DNA from: JACKJK01 sp046159835
Lineage (GTDB): Bacteria > Pseudomonadota > Alphaproteobacteria > Rhizobiales > Tepidamorphaceae
DNA length: 64,000 nucleotides
Direction: 5' to 3'
Assembly: GCF_046159835.1 (NCBI RefSeq)
Contig: NZ_JBJXCY010000001.1
Location: 62,001-126,000 of the forward strand
The translations under genes were made by a program, and so were the position numbers. Shown here in pieces: positions 8,609 through 16,832 of the stretch. Every line of letters starts with the position of its first letter. The stretch's first letter is position 1. Below the pieces are notes generated by a model. The model was not told the origin of the DNA and ran no database searches. It saw only the letters and a list, made by a program, of their open reading frames with translations.

Positions 8609-9847
8609 ATGAGCCAGCTTTCCATCCTGTCCGGTCGCCTGTCGCGGCGTGGTTTCGCGGCCCTGTCCGCGGCAGCCGCGCTGTCCGCCGCCCTGTCTTC
8701 GGGTCAACCTGCCCACGCACAGGACACGATCCGGATCGGCGAGCTGAATTCCTACAGCAAGTTCGCTGCCTTCACCGTGCCCTATCGCCAGGGCTTCGAA
8801 CTGGCGCTCGAGGAAATCAACGCCGCCGGCGGCGTCGATGGCAAGAAGCTGGAAGTCATTTCCCGCGATGACGGCGGCACGACCGGTGATGCGGTTCGCA
8901 TCGCCGAGGAACTGGTGACGCGCGAGAGCGTCTCCTTCATCTTCGGCACGTTCCTGTCGAATGTCGGCCTTGCGGTCGGCGACTTCGCCAACCAGCGCAA
9001 GGTGCTGTTCATCGCCGCCGAACCGCTGACCGATGCGCTGACCATGGACAAGGGCAACCGCTACACGTTCCGCCTGCGCGCCAACACCTGGATGCAGGTC
9101 GGCATGCTTGTCGACGCGATCAAGGAAACCGGCGCCAAGCGCTGGGCCATCGTCGCGCCGAACTACGAGTACGGCCAGTCTTCTGCGGAGAACTTCAAGG
9201 CGCTCGCCGCCGCGGCCATTCCGGGCTTCGAGGTGGTTGCCGAGCAGTATCCCGCGCTCGGCAAGATCGACGCGGGCGCAACCGCGTCTGCCATCGAGCA
9301 GGCCAAGCCCGACGCCATCTTCAACGTGCTGTTCGGTGGCGACCTCGCCCAGTTCGTGCGCGAGGGCAACACGCGCGGCCTGTTCGAGGACCGCACCGTC
9401 GCCAGCCTGCTGACCGGTGAGCCGGAATGGATGCTGCCGCTCAAGGACGAGGTGCCGGAAGGCTGGGTCGTGACTGGCTACCCGTGGGACCAGATCGAGG
9501 ATGCCCCGCACAAGGCCTTCGTCGAAGCCTACATGGACAAGTATGACGACAGCCCGCGCCTCGGCTCGCTGCTCGGCTACCAGCTCATGTACATGATCCG
9601 CGACATGCTGGCGAAGGCAGGCTCTACCGACACCGAAGCCATGATCGAGGCGCTCGAAGGCCTCGAGATCGACACCGTGGCAGGCCCCGTCACCATGCGC
9701 GCCGCAGACAACCAGGCCACCATGGGCGCATGGGTCGGCAAGCTCACCATGGAAGGCGGCAAGGGCAAGATGGTCGACTGGACCTTCTATGACGGTGCCG
9801 ACTTCATGCACGCGGAAGACAAGGTCGGCGAGGCGCGCAGCGACTGA
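8609..9847 (+). CDS. Branched-chain-type ABC transporter substrate-binding protein
   Basis: A 412-aa periplasmic binding protein of the LivJ/type-1 fold family. The N-terminus contains a twin-arginine-like sequence (LSRRGFAALS) followed by an alanine-rich hydrophobic stretch and a likely cleavage AHA-QDT, so Tat export is plausible. The mature protein starts IRIGELNSYSKF and continues with a helix containing GFELALEEINAAGG and the segment VISRDDGGTTGDAVRIAEEL, all typical of this family. The gene is first in the operon and is separated from the permease gene by a strong terminator-like hairpin. Ligand not predictable: the family binds amino acids, aromatic acids, amides and others. Confidence 0.93.
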   Translation: MSQLSILSGRLSRRGFAALSAAAALSAALSSGQPAHAQDTIRIGELNSYSKFAAFTVPYRQGFELALEEINAAGGVDGKKLEVISRDDGGTTGDAVRIAEELVTRESVSFIFGTFLSNVGLAVGDFANQRKVLFIAAEPLTDALTMDKGNRYTFRLRANTWMQVGMLVDAIKETGAKRWAIVAPNYEYGQSSAENFKALAAAAIPGFEVVAEQYPALGKIDAGATASAIEQAKPDAIFNVLFGGDLAQFVREGNTRGLFEDRTVASLLTGEPEWMLPLKDEVPEGWVVTGYPWDQIEDAPHKAFVEAYMDKYDDSPRLGSLLGYQLMYMIRDMLAKAGSTDTEAMIEALEGLEIDTVAGPVTMRAADNQATMGAWVGKLTMEGGKGKMVDWTFYDGADFMHAEDKVGEARSD

Positions 9848-9893
9848 TCGCTTGCGGCTTGGTTGACCCCCGCTTTGGCGGGACCCATTGTTG

Positions 9894-9922
9894 CGCCCGC
9901 CCGGACACCGGGCGGGCGTTTT
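9894..9922 (+). terminator. Rho-independent terminator/attenuator after the Liv binding protein
   Basis: A perfect 11-bp GC stem (cgcccgcccgg / ccgggcgggcg) with a 3-base loop (aca) is followed at once by TTTT. It lies 46 bases after the binding-protein stop and before the permease start. It fits partial termination that makes binding-protein mRNA more abundant than membrane-component mRNA. Confidence 0.85.
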
Positions 9923-9947
9923 CATTGACGAACCGCGAGCCTGTGGC

Positions 9948-11816
9948 GTGGACCTGTCCTTCTTCCTGATCCAGACCCTGAACGGGCTTGCCTCGGCCTC
10001 CTCGCTGTTCATCGCGGCCTGCGGCCTGACGATCATTTTCGGTGTCACCCGCATCGTCAATTTCGCCCACGGCTCGTTCTACATGGTGGGTGCCTATCTC
10101 GGGGTGCTTTTCGCCGAGCGGTTCATGGACGCGTGGTACGGCCCGGTTTCCTTCTGGGCGGCAATCGTCGCGGCAGCCCTCGGCGCAGGCATCCTCGGCG
10201 CGCTCATGGAGGTGCTGCTGCTGCGGCGCATCTACCGAGCACCGGAACTGTTCCAGTTGCTGGCGACCTTCGCCGTGGTCATCATCATCCAGGACGCGGT
10301 GATCTGGTTCTTCGGCCCGCAGGACATTCTCGGGCCCCGCGCGCCCGGCCTGCGCGGTTCGCTGCTTATCGCGGGCGAACGCTTTCCCCAATACGAACTG
10401 CTGCTGGTCTTTGCAGGTCCTGTGGTGCTTGGCGCGATCTGGCTGCTGTTCAACCGCACGCGCTTCGGCATTCTCGTGCGCGCCGCAACCCACGACCGCA
10501 AGATGCTGGCAGCCCTCGGCGTGAACCAGAAGCTGCTGTTCACGGGCACGGTGTTCCTCGGTTGCGCGCTGGCGGGGCTTGGCGGTGCGCTGGAAATCCC
10601 CAAGCAGCCCGCCAACCCGCACATGGACGTCAACATCATCGCCGAGGCCTTTGTCGTCACCGTCATCGGCGGCATGGGATCGGTGACCGGTGCGTTCCTC
10701 GCAGCATTGCTGATCGGGCTGTTGCAGGCCTTCGGCATCCTCATCTTCCCGAAGATCACGCTGGTGCTGGTCTTCCTCGTCATGGCCGTCGTGCTGGTGG
10801 TCCGCCCCTGGGGCCTGCTCGGAAAGCCGGAGCCGGAACTGCGCGGCGAAGCAGCGCTCATGGTGCCGCTGCGCCCGTGGGACCGCACGGCGACAGTCAT
10901 CGCGCTGGGCGCGCTGGTTGCACTGGCGCTGTTCCCGCTGGTGGCCGATGCATTTTCCCTAAAGCTCGCCATCGAGGTGATGGTCTTCGCGCTCTTCGCG
11001 CTGTCGCTGAACCTGCTGATCGGCCACGGCGGCGTCATCAGCTTCGGCCACGCGGCATGGTTCGGCATCGGGGCCTATGCGGCCGCGCTGTTTGTGCGCC
11101 ACGCCGATGCGCCGATGGAACTCGCGCTGCTGGCGGCTCCGGTTGCCGCAGGCATGCTGGCGCTGGCCGCCGGGTGGTTCATCGTGCGGCTGTCGGGGGT
11201 CTATCTCGCGATGCTGACGCTCGCCGTCGCGCAGCTTGCCTATGCCATCGCCTTCCAGTGGGTGGAGGTGACGGGCGGCGACAACGGGTTGCTCGGCATC
11301 TGGCCATCGGACTGGGCCAACAGCCGCGTCGCCTACTACTACATGACTCTGGGCCTCACCGCGCTTGCCGCCGGTTTCCTCATGAACCTGCTGTTCACAC
11401 CGTTCGGGCTGGCGCTGCGGGCTGCCCGCGATTCCGCGCTGCGGGCCGAGAGCCTCGGCATCGACGTGCGCAGGCAGCGGCTGGCGGCCTTCGCCATCGC
11501 CGGTGCGGCGGCGGGGCTTGCCGGTGGCATCTACGTCTTCTCCAAGGGCAATATCGACCCGACGGCACTGGCAATCCCCATGTCCGTCGATGCGCTGACC
11601 ATGGCGCTGCTCGGCGGCGTGCAGACCGTGACCGGCCCGATCCTCGGCGCGGCAGGCCTGCACCTGCTGAAGGATTTCGTCATGCCGCTGACGGACTACT
11701 GGCGCGCGCTGCTCGGCGGTCTCATCATCGCACTGGTGTTGCTGTTCCCGGCTGGTCTCGCCGGCACCGTGCGGCAGCTTCTCGCCCGCCGTGGCGAGGG
11801 GGAGGGCCGGGCATGA
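9948..11816 (+). CDS. Fused LivH-LivM branched-chain-type ABC permease
   Basis: One polypeptide of 622 aa carries both inner-membrane permeases. The N-terminal half (about 1-290) is LivH-like, with GVTRIVNFAHGSFYMVGAYL and VVTVIGGMGSVTGAFLAALL. The C-terminal half is LivM-like, with LLIGHGGVISFGHAAWFGIG and the cytoplasmic coupling segment ALRAARDSALRAESLGIDV. The open frame extends upstream to 9888, but that part lies in the terminator stem, so I chose GTG 9948 just after it. The Shine-Dalgarno there is weak. The stop overlaps the livG-like ATG (ATGA), so translation is probably coupled. LivHM fusions are known but less common than separate genes. Confidence 0.9.
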   Translation: MDLSFFLIQTLNGLASASSLFIAACGLTIIFGVTRIVNFAHGSFYMVGAYLGVLFAERFMDAWYGPVSFWAAIVAAALGAGILGALMEVLLLRRIYRAPELFQLLATFAVVIIIQDAVIWFFGPQDILGPRAPGLRGSLLIAGERFPQYELLLVFAGPVVLGAIWLLFNRTRFGILVRAATHDRKMLAALGVNQKLLFTGTVFLGCALAGLGGALEIPKQPANPHMDVNIIAEAFVVTVIGGMGSVTGAFLAALLIGLLQAFGILIFPKITLVLVFLVMAVVLVVRPWGLLGKPEPELRGEAALMVPLRPWDRTATVIALGALVALALFPLVADAFSLKLAIEVMVFALFALSLNLLIGHGGVISFGHAAWFGIGAYAAALFVRHADAPMELALLAAPVAAGMLALAAGWFIVRLSGVYLAMLTLAVAQLAYAIAFQWVEVTGGDNGLLGIWPSDWANSRVAYYYMTLGLTALAAGFLMNLLFTPFGLALRAARDSALRAESLGIDVRRQRLAAFAIAGAAAGLAGGIYVFSKGNIDPTALAIPMSVDALTMALLGGVQTVTGPILGAAGLHLLKDFVMPLTDYWRALLGGLIIALVLLFPAGLAGTVRQLLARRGEGEGRA

Positions 11817-12556
11817 CCCTTCTCGATGTGCAGGGCCTGACCAGGACATTCGGCGGCGTGAAGGCCGCCCAGGGCGTCTCCTTCACCGTGGATGCGGGGC
11901 AACTCGTCGCGCTCATTGGCCCGAATGGCGCTGGCAAGACGACGACCTTCAACATGGTCGGCGGGCAGCTTGCCCCCGATGCGGGCCGCGTCATGCTCGA
12001 CGGCCGCGACGTTACCGGCTTCAACCCGCGCCGTATCAGCCGGGCAGGGGTCGGGCGCACCTTCCAGATCACCGCGACATTCGCCTCGCTCACCGTGCTG
12101 GAGAACATCCAGACGGCGCTGGTGGGCGCGGCCCGACGGCACTTCGACATGTTTTCGCGCGCGGCCAACGTGCGGCCTGACGATGCTTTGGCGCTGGCCG
12201 AGCGGGTCGGCCTTGCCGCCGTTGCCCGCCGCCCGGTGGGCGAACTCGCATATGGCGACCTCAAACGCGTCGAACTGGCACTGGCGCTCGCAGCCTCGCC
12301 GAAGCTGCTGCTGATGGATGAGCCGACCGCCGGCATGGCGGCTGGCGAGCGCAAGGCTCTGATGGCGGAGGTCGCCAATCTCGTGCGCGACGAAGGTCTC
12401 GGCGTCCTCTTCACCGAACATGACATGGACGCCGTCTTCACTCATGCCGACCACGTCATCGTGCTGCACCAGGGCGAGGTCGTCGCGCGCGGCACGCCGG
12501 AGGAAATTCGCGCCGACGAGACCGTGCGTGCGATCTATCTCGGGACGGCGGCATGA
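11813..12556 (+). CDS. livG: Branched-chain-type ABC transporter ATP-binding protein LivG
   Basis: A 247-aa cytoplasmic ATPase of the importer. Walker A GPNGAGKTT is near residue 37, Walker B LLLMDEPTAGM follows a signature region that is non-canonical (ELAYGDLKRVELALAL, normally LSYGQQR), and the H-loop is TEHDMD. The typical LivG segment ISRAGVGRTFQ is present. It starts inside the permease stop codon (4-base ATGA overlap) and overlaps the next ATPase gene by 4 bases. It is slightly shorter than Escherichia coli LivG, as is usual for alphaproteobacterial paralogues. Confidence 0.93.
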   Translation: MTLLDVQGLTRTFGGVKAAQGVSFTVDAGQLVALIGPNGAGKTTTFNMVGGQLAPDAGRVMLDGRDVTGFNPRRISRAGVGRTFQITATFASLTVLENIQTALVGAARRHFDMFSRAANVRPDDALALAERVGLAAVARRPVGELAYGDLKRVELALALAASPKLLLMDEPTAGMAAGERKALMAEVANLVRDEGLGVLFTEHDMDAVFTHADHVIVLHQGEVVARGTPEEIRADETVRAIYLGTAA

Positions 12557-13272
12557 GCACCGGTGACGCGATCCTGACCGCGACCGCCCTGCGCGCCTGG
12601 TACGGGCGCGCGCAGGTCCTGTTCGACGTGGATATTGAGCTTCCGCGCAGCGCGGCGCTGGCGCTGGTCGGGCGCAACGGCGCGGGCAAGTCGACGCTGA
12701 TGAAGGCGCTCATGGGGCTGGAGCAGGCGCGCGCCAAGGCCATCACCTTCGACGGACAATCCATCGCCGGGCTTCCCACCCACGAGATTGCCAAGCGGGG
12801 CCTCGGCTTCGTGCCGGAGGACCGGCGCATCTTCACCAACCTGACTGTCTCGGAAAATCTCGAAACCGGGCGGCAGGTTGAACGCGAGGGTGTCGAGCCG
12901 TGGACGGCGGAACGCATCTTCGCGCTGTTCCCGAACCTTGCCGCCATGCAGAACCGCTCAGCGCGGGAAATGTCCGGCGGCGAGCAGCAGATGCTGGCGG
13001 TCGCCCGCACGCTGATGGGAAACCCCAAGGCGCTGCTGCTGGACGAGCCGTCCGAGGGGTTGGCCCCGGTCATCGTCGATGCCATGGCGGATGCCATCGG
13101 CAAGCTGCGTGGCGAGGGGCTGTCCATCGTCCTGTCGGAGCAGAACCTGCGCTTTGCGAGCCTCGTCTGCGACAGTGCCATCGTGCTCGCGTCAGGCGCG
13201 GTGACCTATCGCGGTGCGCTGAAGCCGCTGGTGGACGATCACGAGATGCTGGAAGACAAGCTCGGGCTTTGA
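12553..13272 (+). CDS. livF: Branched-chain-type ABC transporter ATP-binding protein LivF
   Basis: A 239-aa ATPase, the second nucleotide-binding subunit. Visible motifs are Walker A GRNGAGKST, the LivF-type segment KRGLGFVPEDRRIFTNLTV, ABC signature MSGGEQQMLAVARTL, Walker B LLLDEPSEGL and H-loop LSEQNL (Gln in place of His, common in LivF). It overlaps livG by 4 bases and ends the five-domain importer operon. About 100 bases without an obvious terminator separate it from the aminotransferase gene. Confidence 0.93.
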   Translation: MSTGDAILTATALRAWYGRAQVLFDVDIELPRSAALALVGRNGAGKSTLMKALMGLEQARAKAITFDGQSIAGLPTHEIAKRGLGFVPEDRRIFTNLTVSENLETGRQVEREGVEPWTAERIFALFPNLAAMQNRSAREMSGGEQQMLAVARTLMGNPKALLLDEPSEGLAPVIVDAMADAIGKLRGEGLSIVLSEQNLRFASLVCDSAIVLASGAVTYRGALKPLVDDHEMLEDKLGL

Positions 13273-13373
13273 GGGCCAACCGATTGCAATGCCCGCGGCT
13301 TGGGCCTAGGTCATTGGGGCCTGGGTCTTCAAGATCAGGGCTCGTTGAAGCGATCTGCAATCAGGTGAGACAG

Positions 13374-14225
13374 ATGACGCGCATTGCTTACGTGAACGGC
13401 GAATACTCGCCGCTCGAAGACGCAAAGATTTCCATTCTCGATCGCGGCTTCCTGTTCGCCGACGGGGTCTACGAAGTCGCCGCCGTTCTCGACGGCAAGC
13501 TCGCCGACTACGCGGGCCATGTCGCCCGCCTGCACCGATCCTTGGGTGAATTGCAGATCGCGCCGCCGGTCGGCGACGACGAGCTTCTCGAAATCCATCG
13601 TGAATTGGTGAAGCGCAACGCGGTGGACGAGGGCCTCGTCTACCTGCAGGTGACGCGCGGCGCGGGCGAGCGCGACTTTCCCTTTCCCAAGGACGCCAAG
13701 CCGAGCCTTGTCCTGTTCACTCAGGCCAAGAACCTCGCCGAAGCTCCAATCGCTGCGACCGGCTACAAGGTGAAGACCGTGCCGGACATCCGCTGGGCGC
13801 GCCGCGACATCAAGTCGGTGGCGCTGCTGGCGCAGGTGCTCGCCAAGCAGGCGGCAGCCGATTCCGGCTGCAATGAGGCCTGGATGGTGGAAGACGGCAA
13901 GGTGACCGAGGGCGGTTCGTCCAACGCCTACATCATCAAGGATGGCCGCATCATCACGCGGCCCGTCTCCAACAAGATCCTGTCGGGCATCACGCGCGCG
14001 TCCGTCCTGAAGCTCGCGGCAGAGCGCGACATGGAAGTCGAGGAGCGCGTGTTCAGCGTCGATGAGGCGCTTGCCGCCGACGAGGCCTTCGTGACCGCCG
14101 CCTCGACCTTCGTCATGCCGGTGGTGGAAATCGACGGCAAGATGATCGGCGGTGGCCAGCCCGGCCCCGTCGCGCGCCGCCTGCGCGAAATCTATATCGA
14201 CCACGCCCGTTCCAGCGCTATCTGA
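13374..14225 (+). CDS. dat: D-amino-acid transaminase (PLP fold type IV)
   Basis: A 283-aa class IV aminotransferase. The N-terminus YVNGEYSPLEDAKISILDRGFLFADGVYE is the D-alanine transaminase pattern (Asp-Arg-Gly-Phe-x-Phe-x-Asp-Gly-Val-Tyr-Glu). The PLP lysine lies in RRDIKSVALL, and EGGSSNAYI provides the phosphate-contact loop. It would interconvert D-alanine and 2-oxoglutarate with pyruvate and D-glutamate, linked to peptidoglycan precursors or D-amino-acid catabolism. Start ATG 13374 has AGGTGAG about 6 bases upstream. A branched-chain or 4-amino-4-deoxychorismate role is less likely given the N-terminal motif. Confidence 0.88.
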   Translation: MTRIAYVNGEYSPLEDAKISILDRGFLFADGVYEVAAVLDGKLADYAGHVARLHRSLGELQIAPPVGDDELLEIHRELVKRNAVDEGLVYLQVTRGAGERDFPFPKDAKPSLVLFTQAKNLAEAPIAATGYKVKTVPDIRWARRDIKSVALLAQVLAKQAAADSGCNEAWMVEDGKVTEGGSSNAYIIKDGRIITRPVSNKILSGITRASVLKLAAERDMEVEERVFSVDEALAADEAFVTAASTFVMPVVEIDGKMIGGGQPGPVARRLREIYIDHARSSAI

Positions 14226-14257
14226 AACGCGCAACCCGCGAAGTGACACTCAAAGAC

Positions 14258-15154
14258 ATGACCGACAAGACGCCCGAAAAAGGCATGGCCGAAGCCGCCC
14301 TGCTCGCCAAGGCGCTGCCCTACATGCAGCGCTACGAGAACAAGACCATCGTCGTGAAATACGGCGGTCACGCCATGGGCGACCCGGCGCTTGGCCGCGC
14401 CTTCGCGCGCGACGTTGCCCTGCTGAAGCAGTCCGGCGTGAACCCGGTCGTGGTACACGGCGGCGGTCCGCAGATCGGCAAGATGCTGGAAAAGATGGGC
14501 ATCGAGAGCGAGTTCCGCGGCGGCCTGCGCGTCACTGACCGCAAGACGGTGGAAATCGTCGAGATGGTTCTCGCCGGCTCCATCAACAAGGAAATTGTCG
14601 CCCTCATCAATGCCGAGGGCGAATGGGCCATCGGCCTGTGCGGCAAGGACGGCAACATGGTCTTCGCCGAAAAGGCGCAGAAGACCATGCGCGACCCTGA
14701 CTCCAATATCGAGAAGGTGGTGGACCTCGGTTTCGTCGGCGAGCCGGTCGAGGTGGATCGCACGCTGCTCGACCTGCTGGCCAAGTCGGAAATGATCCCG
14801 GTCATCGCCCCCGTCGCGCCGGGCCGCGACGGCGAGACCTACAACATCAACGCCGACATCTTCGCCGGTGCCATCGCCGGATCGCTGAATGCCGAGCGCC
14901 TGCTGTTCCTCACCGACGTGCCGGGGGTCCTCGACAAGTCCGGCAAGCTGATCGACCAGCTCACCGTCGACGAGGCGAAGGCCCTGATCGACGACGGCAC
15001 GATCTCCGGCGGCATGATCCCCAAGGTCGAGACCTGCATCGACGCGCTGCAGCGCGGGGTGAAGGGCGTGGTTATCGTCAACGGCAAGGCACCGCACGCG
15101 GTGCTTCTGGAAATCTTCACCGAGCACGGCGCCGGCACGCTCATCACCTACTAA
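14258..15154 (+). CDS. argB: Acetylglutamate kinase
   Basis: Phosphorylates N-acetyl-L-glutamate, the second step of arginine biosynthesis. The 298-aa protein shows the amino-acid-kinase motifs VVKYGGHAMGD, VVVHGGGPQIGKML and LRVTDRKTVEIVEMVLAGSINKE, and a C-terminal GGMIPKVETC...GVVIVNG segment. ATG 14258 gives the usual N-terminus (TDKTPEKGMAEAALLAKALPY); a GTG at 14243 is in frame but adds unconserved residues. The gene is followed 22 bases later by the HAD hydrolase and then dapD, an arrangement common in Hyphomicrobiales. Confidence 0.95.
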   Translation: MTDKTPEKGMAEAALLAKALPYMQRYENKTIVVKYGGHAMGDPALGRAFARDVALLKQSGVNPVVVHGGGPQIGKMLEKMGIESEFRGGLRVTDRKTVEIVEMVLAGSINKEIVALINAEGEWAIGLCGKDGNMVFAEKAQKTMRDPDSNIEKVVDLGFVGEPVEVDRTLLDLLAKSEMIPVIAPVAPGRDGETYNINADIFAGAIAGSLNAERLLFLTDVPGVLDKSGKLIDQLTVDEAKALIDDGTISGGMIPKVETCIDALQRGVKGVVIVNGKAPHAVLLEIFTEHGAGTLITY

Positions 15155-15176
15155 CCGGAATTGGAAACGGCGCTCG

Positions 15177-15881
15177 ATGACGTCATGGCATCAGGAGATC
15201 GACACCTGGGTGTTCGATCTCGACAACACGCTCTATCCGCCGCGATCCAACCTGTTCGCGCAGATCGATCAGCGCATGGGTGCGTTCATCGCCGACCTGC
15301 TGAATGTCGCGCCGCAGGAAGCCCGGCGCATCCAGAAGGACTACTACCGCGTCCACGGCACCACGCTGCACGGGCTGATGGCGGAGCATGACGTCGACCC
15401 GCACACCTTCCTCGACTTCGTCCATGACATCGACCACTCACCCATAGAGCCGGACCCGGCGCTGGGCGCGATCCTCGGCGAGTTGCCGGGCCGCAAGTTC
15501 GTGCTGACAAACGGCTCTGTTGCCCATGCGGGCGCGGTGATGGCGCGGCTCGGCATCGCCGAGCATTTCGAGGACGTGTTCGACATCATCGCGGCCGAGT
15601 TCAAGCCCAAGCCCCGGCGCGAGCCCTATGATATGTTCCTTGCTCTTCACGGCATCGAGCCGAAACGCGCGGCCATGTTCGAGGACCTGCCGCGCAATCT
15701 CAGCGTTCCGAAGGAACTCGGCATGGCGACCGTGCTGGTGGTGGACGAGGACAACCCGCAGTCCGGCAGTCGCTCGGCATGGGAAGTCTCCGGCGCGGAT
15801 GACGATCACATCGACCACGTGACCGGCGACCTGGCGCAGTTTCTCGCCGACATCGTTGCGCCGCCCGCCAAGGGCGAATAG
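15177..15881 (+). CDS. HAD-superfamily hydrolase, pyrimidine 5'-nucleotidase type
   Basis: A 234-aa HAD phosphatase. Motif I is VFDLDNTLYPP (nucleophile Asp and acid/base Asp), motif II VLTNGS, motif III lysine in EFKPKPRREPY, and motif IV MFEDLPRNL. DLDNTLYP plus EDLxRNL is the SDT1/pyrimidine 5'-nucleotidase (PPase_SDT1) subtype found between argB and dapD in Hyphomicrobiales. It probably dephosphorylates UMP/CMP or related pyrimidine or phospho-sugar substrates in the cytosol. Substrate specificity is not visible from sequence. Confidence 0.87.
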   Translation: MTSWHQEIDTWVFDLDNTLYPPRSNLFAQIDQRMGAFIADLLNVAPQEARRIQKDYYRVHGTTLHGLMAEHDVDPHTFLDFVHDIDHSPIEPDPALGAILGELPGRKFVLTNGSVAHAGAVMARLGIAEHFEDVFDIIAAEFKPKPRREPYDMFLALHGIEPKRAAMFEDLPRNLSVPKELGMATVLVVDEDNPQSGSRSAWEVSGADDDHIDHVTGDLAQFLADIVAPPAKGE

Positions 15882-15927
15882 GTTCCGCGCGCGCATTTTT
15901 CCAATAGTACCCAAGGACCCGAGACCC

Positions 15928-16773
15928 ATGTCCCACGCCCAGCTTGCTTCCACCATCGAGGCCGCCTTCGAGGATCGCGCCAATATCGGCTTCGACACGA
16001 AAGGCGACGTGCGCGATGCGGTGGAAAAGGCGCTCGGCATGCTGGATTCGGGCGAGGCCCGCGTGGCCGAGCGTGGCGCCGACGGCAACTGGACGGTCAA
16101 CCAATGGCTGAAGCAGGCGGTGCTGCTGTCCTTCCGGCTCAACGACATGGCGACGATTTCCGGTGGCCCCGGCGGCGCGGAATGGTGGGACAAGGTGCCC
16201 TCCAAGTTCGCTGGCTGGAGCGAGGCCGACTGGCGCAAGGCGGGCTTCCGCGCGGTGCCGAACTGCGTCGTGCGCCACTCCGCCCATATCGGCAAGGGCG
16301 TGGTGCTGATGCCGTCCTTCGTGAACCTCGGCGCCTACGTGGACGAGGGCACGATGGTCGACACCTGGGCGACGGTCGGCTCCTGCGCGCAGATCGGCAA
16401 GGGCGTGCACCTGTCCGGCGGCGTCGGCATCGGCGGCGTGCTGGAGCCGTTGCAGGCCGGCCCGACCATCATCGAGGACAATTGCTTCATCGGCGCGCGT
16501 TCGGAAGTCGTGGAAGGCTGCATCGTGCGCGAAGGCTCGGTGCTTGGCATGGGCGTCTATATCGGCAAGTCGACGAAGATCGTGGACCGGTCCACCGGCG
16601 AGATCTTCATGGGCGAAGTCCCGTCCTACTCGGTGGTGGTGTCCGGCTCGCTGCCCGGCAAGCCGCTGCCCGACGGCACGCCCGGCCCCTCGCTCTACTG
16701 CGCGGTGATCGTCAAGCGCGTCGACGAGCAGACCCGCTCCAAGACCTCGATCAACGAGCTGTTGCGGGATTAG
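15928..16773 (+). CDS. dapD: 2,3,4,5-tetrahydropyridine-2,6-dicarboxylate N-succinyltransferase
   Basis: Succinylates tetrahydrodipicolinate using succinyl-CoA in the lysine/meso-diaminopimelate pathway. The 281-aa product has the family N-terminal helical domain and a left-handed beta-helix of hexapeptide repeats (SAHIGKGVVLMPSFVNLGAY, MVDTWATVGSCAQIG, IIEDNCFIGARSEVVEG), with the tail VKRVDEQTRSKTSINELLR. Start ATG 15928 matches the usual length (about 280); the open frame upstream of it is not conserved-looking. It is followed by a large palindrome and is separated from its pathway partner dapE by the opposed SDR gene. Confidence 0.96.
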   Translation: MSHAQLASTIEAAFEDRANIGFDTKGDVRDAVEKALGMLDSGEARVAERGADGNWTVNQWLKQAVLLSFRLNDMATISGGPGGAEWWDKVPSKFAGWSEADWRKAGFRAVPNCVVRHSAHIGKGVVLMPSFVNLGAYVDEGTMVDTWATVGSCAQIGKGVHLSGGVGIGGVLEPLQAGPTIIEDNCFIGARSEVVEGCIVREGSVLGMGVYIGKSTKIVDRSTGEIFMGEVPSYSVVVSGSLPGKPLPDGTPGPSLYCAVIVKRVDEQTRSKTSINELLRD

Positions 16774-16775
16774 CC

Positions 16776-16818
16776 GCATAGCCCCGAAAAGTTGCAGACT
16801 TTTCGGACAAGGCTATGC
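16776..16818. repeat. Two-tier palindrome (possible dispersed intergenic element or terminator)
   Basis: Nested perfect inverted repeats: outer gcatagcc (16776-16783) with ggctatgc (16811-16818), and inner ccgaaaagt (16784-16792) with acttttcgg (16798-16806). They enclose a 5-base loop and leave a 4-base bulge (acaa). It sits between the converging dapD and SDR genes, so it may terminate both. From memory it resembles palindromic intergenic elements scattered in rhizobial genomes; no second copy was noticed in this window. Confidence 0.6.
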
Positions 16819-16832
16819 GCAAAGAAGAGAGA

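Noticed and set aside
9888..9947. Extended N-terminus of the LivHM permease from 9888
   Set aside because: This stretch is the stem and T-tract of the terminator hairpin, so GTG 9948 is the sensible start.
13303..13327. Imperfect direct repeat ggcctaggtc / ggcctgggtc, 15-base period
   Set aside because: Only two units with a mismatch in a short gap before dat; likely chance in GC-rich DNA.
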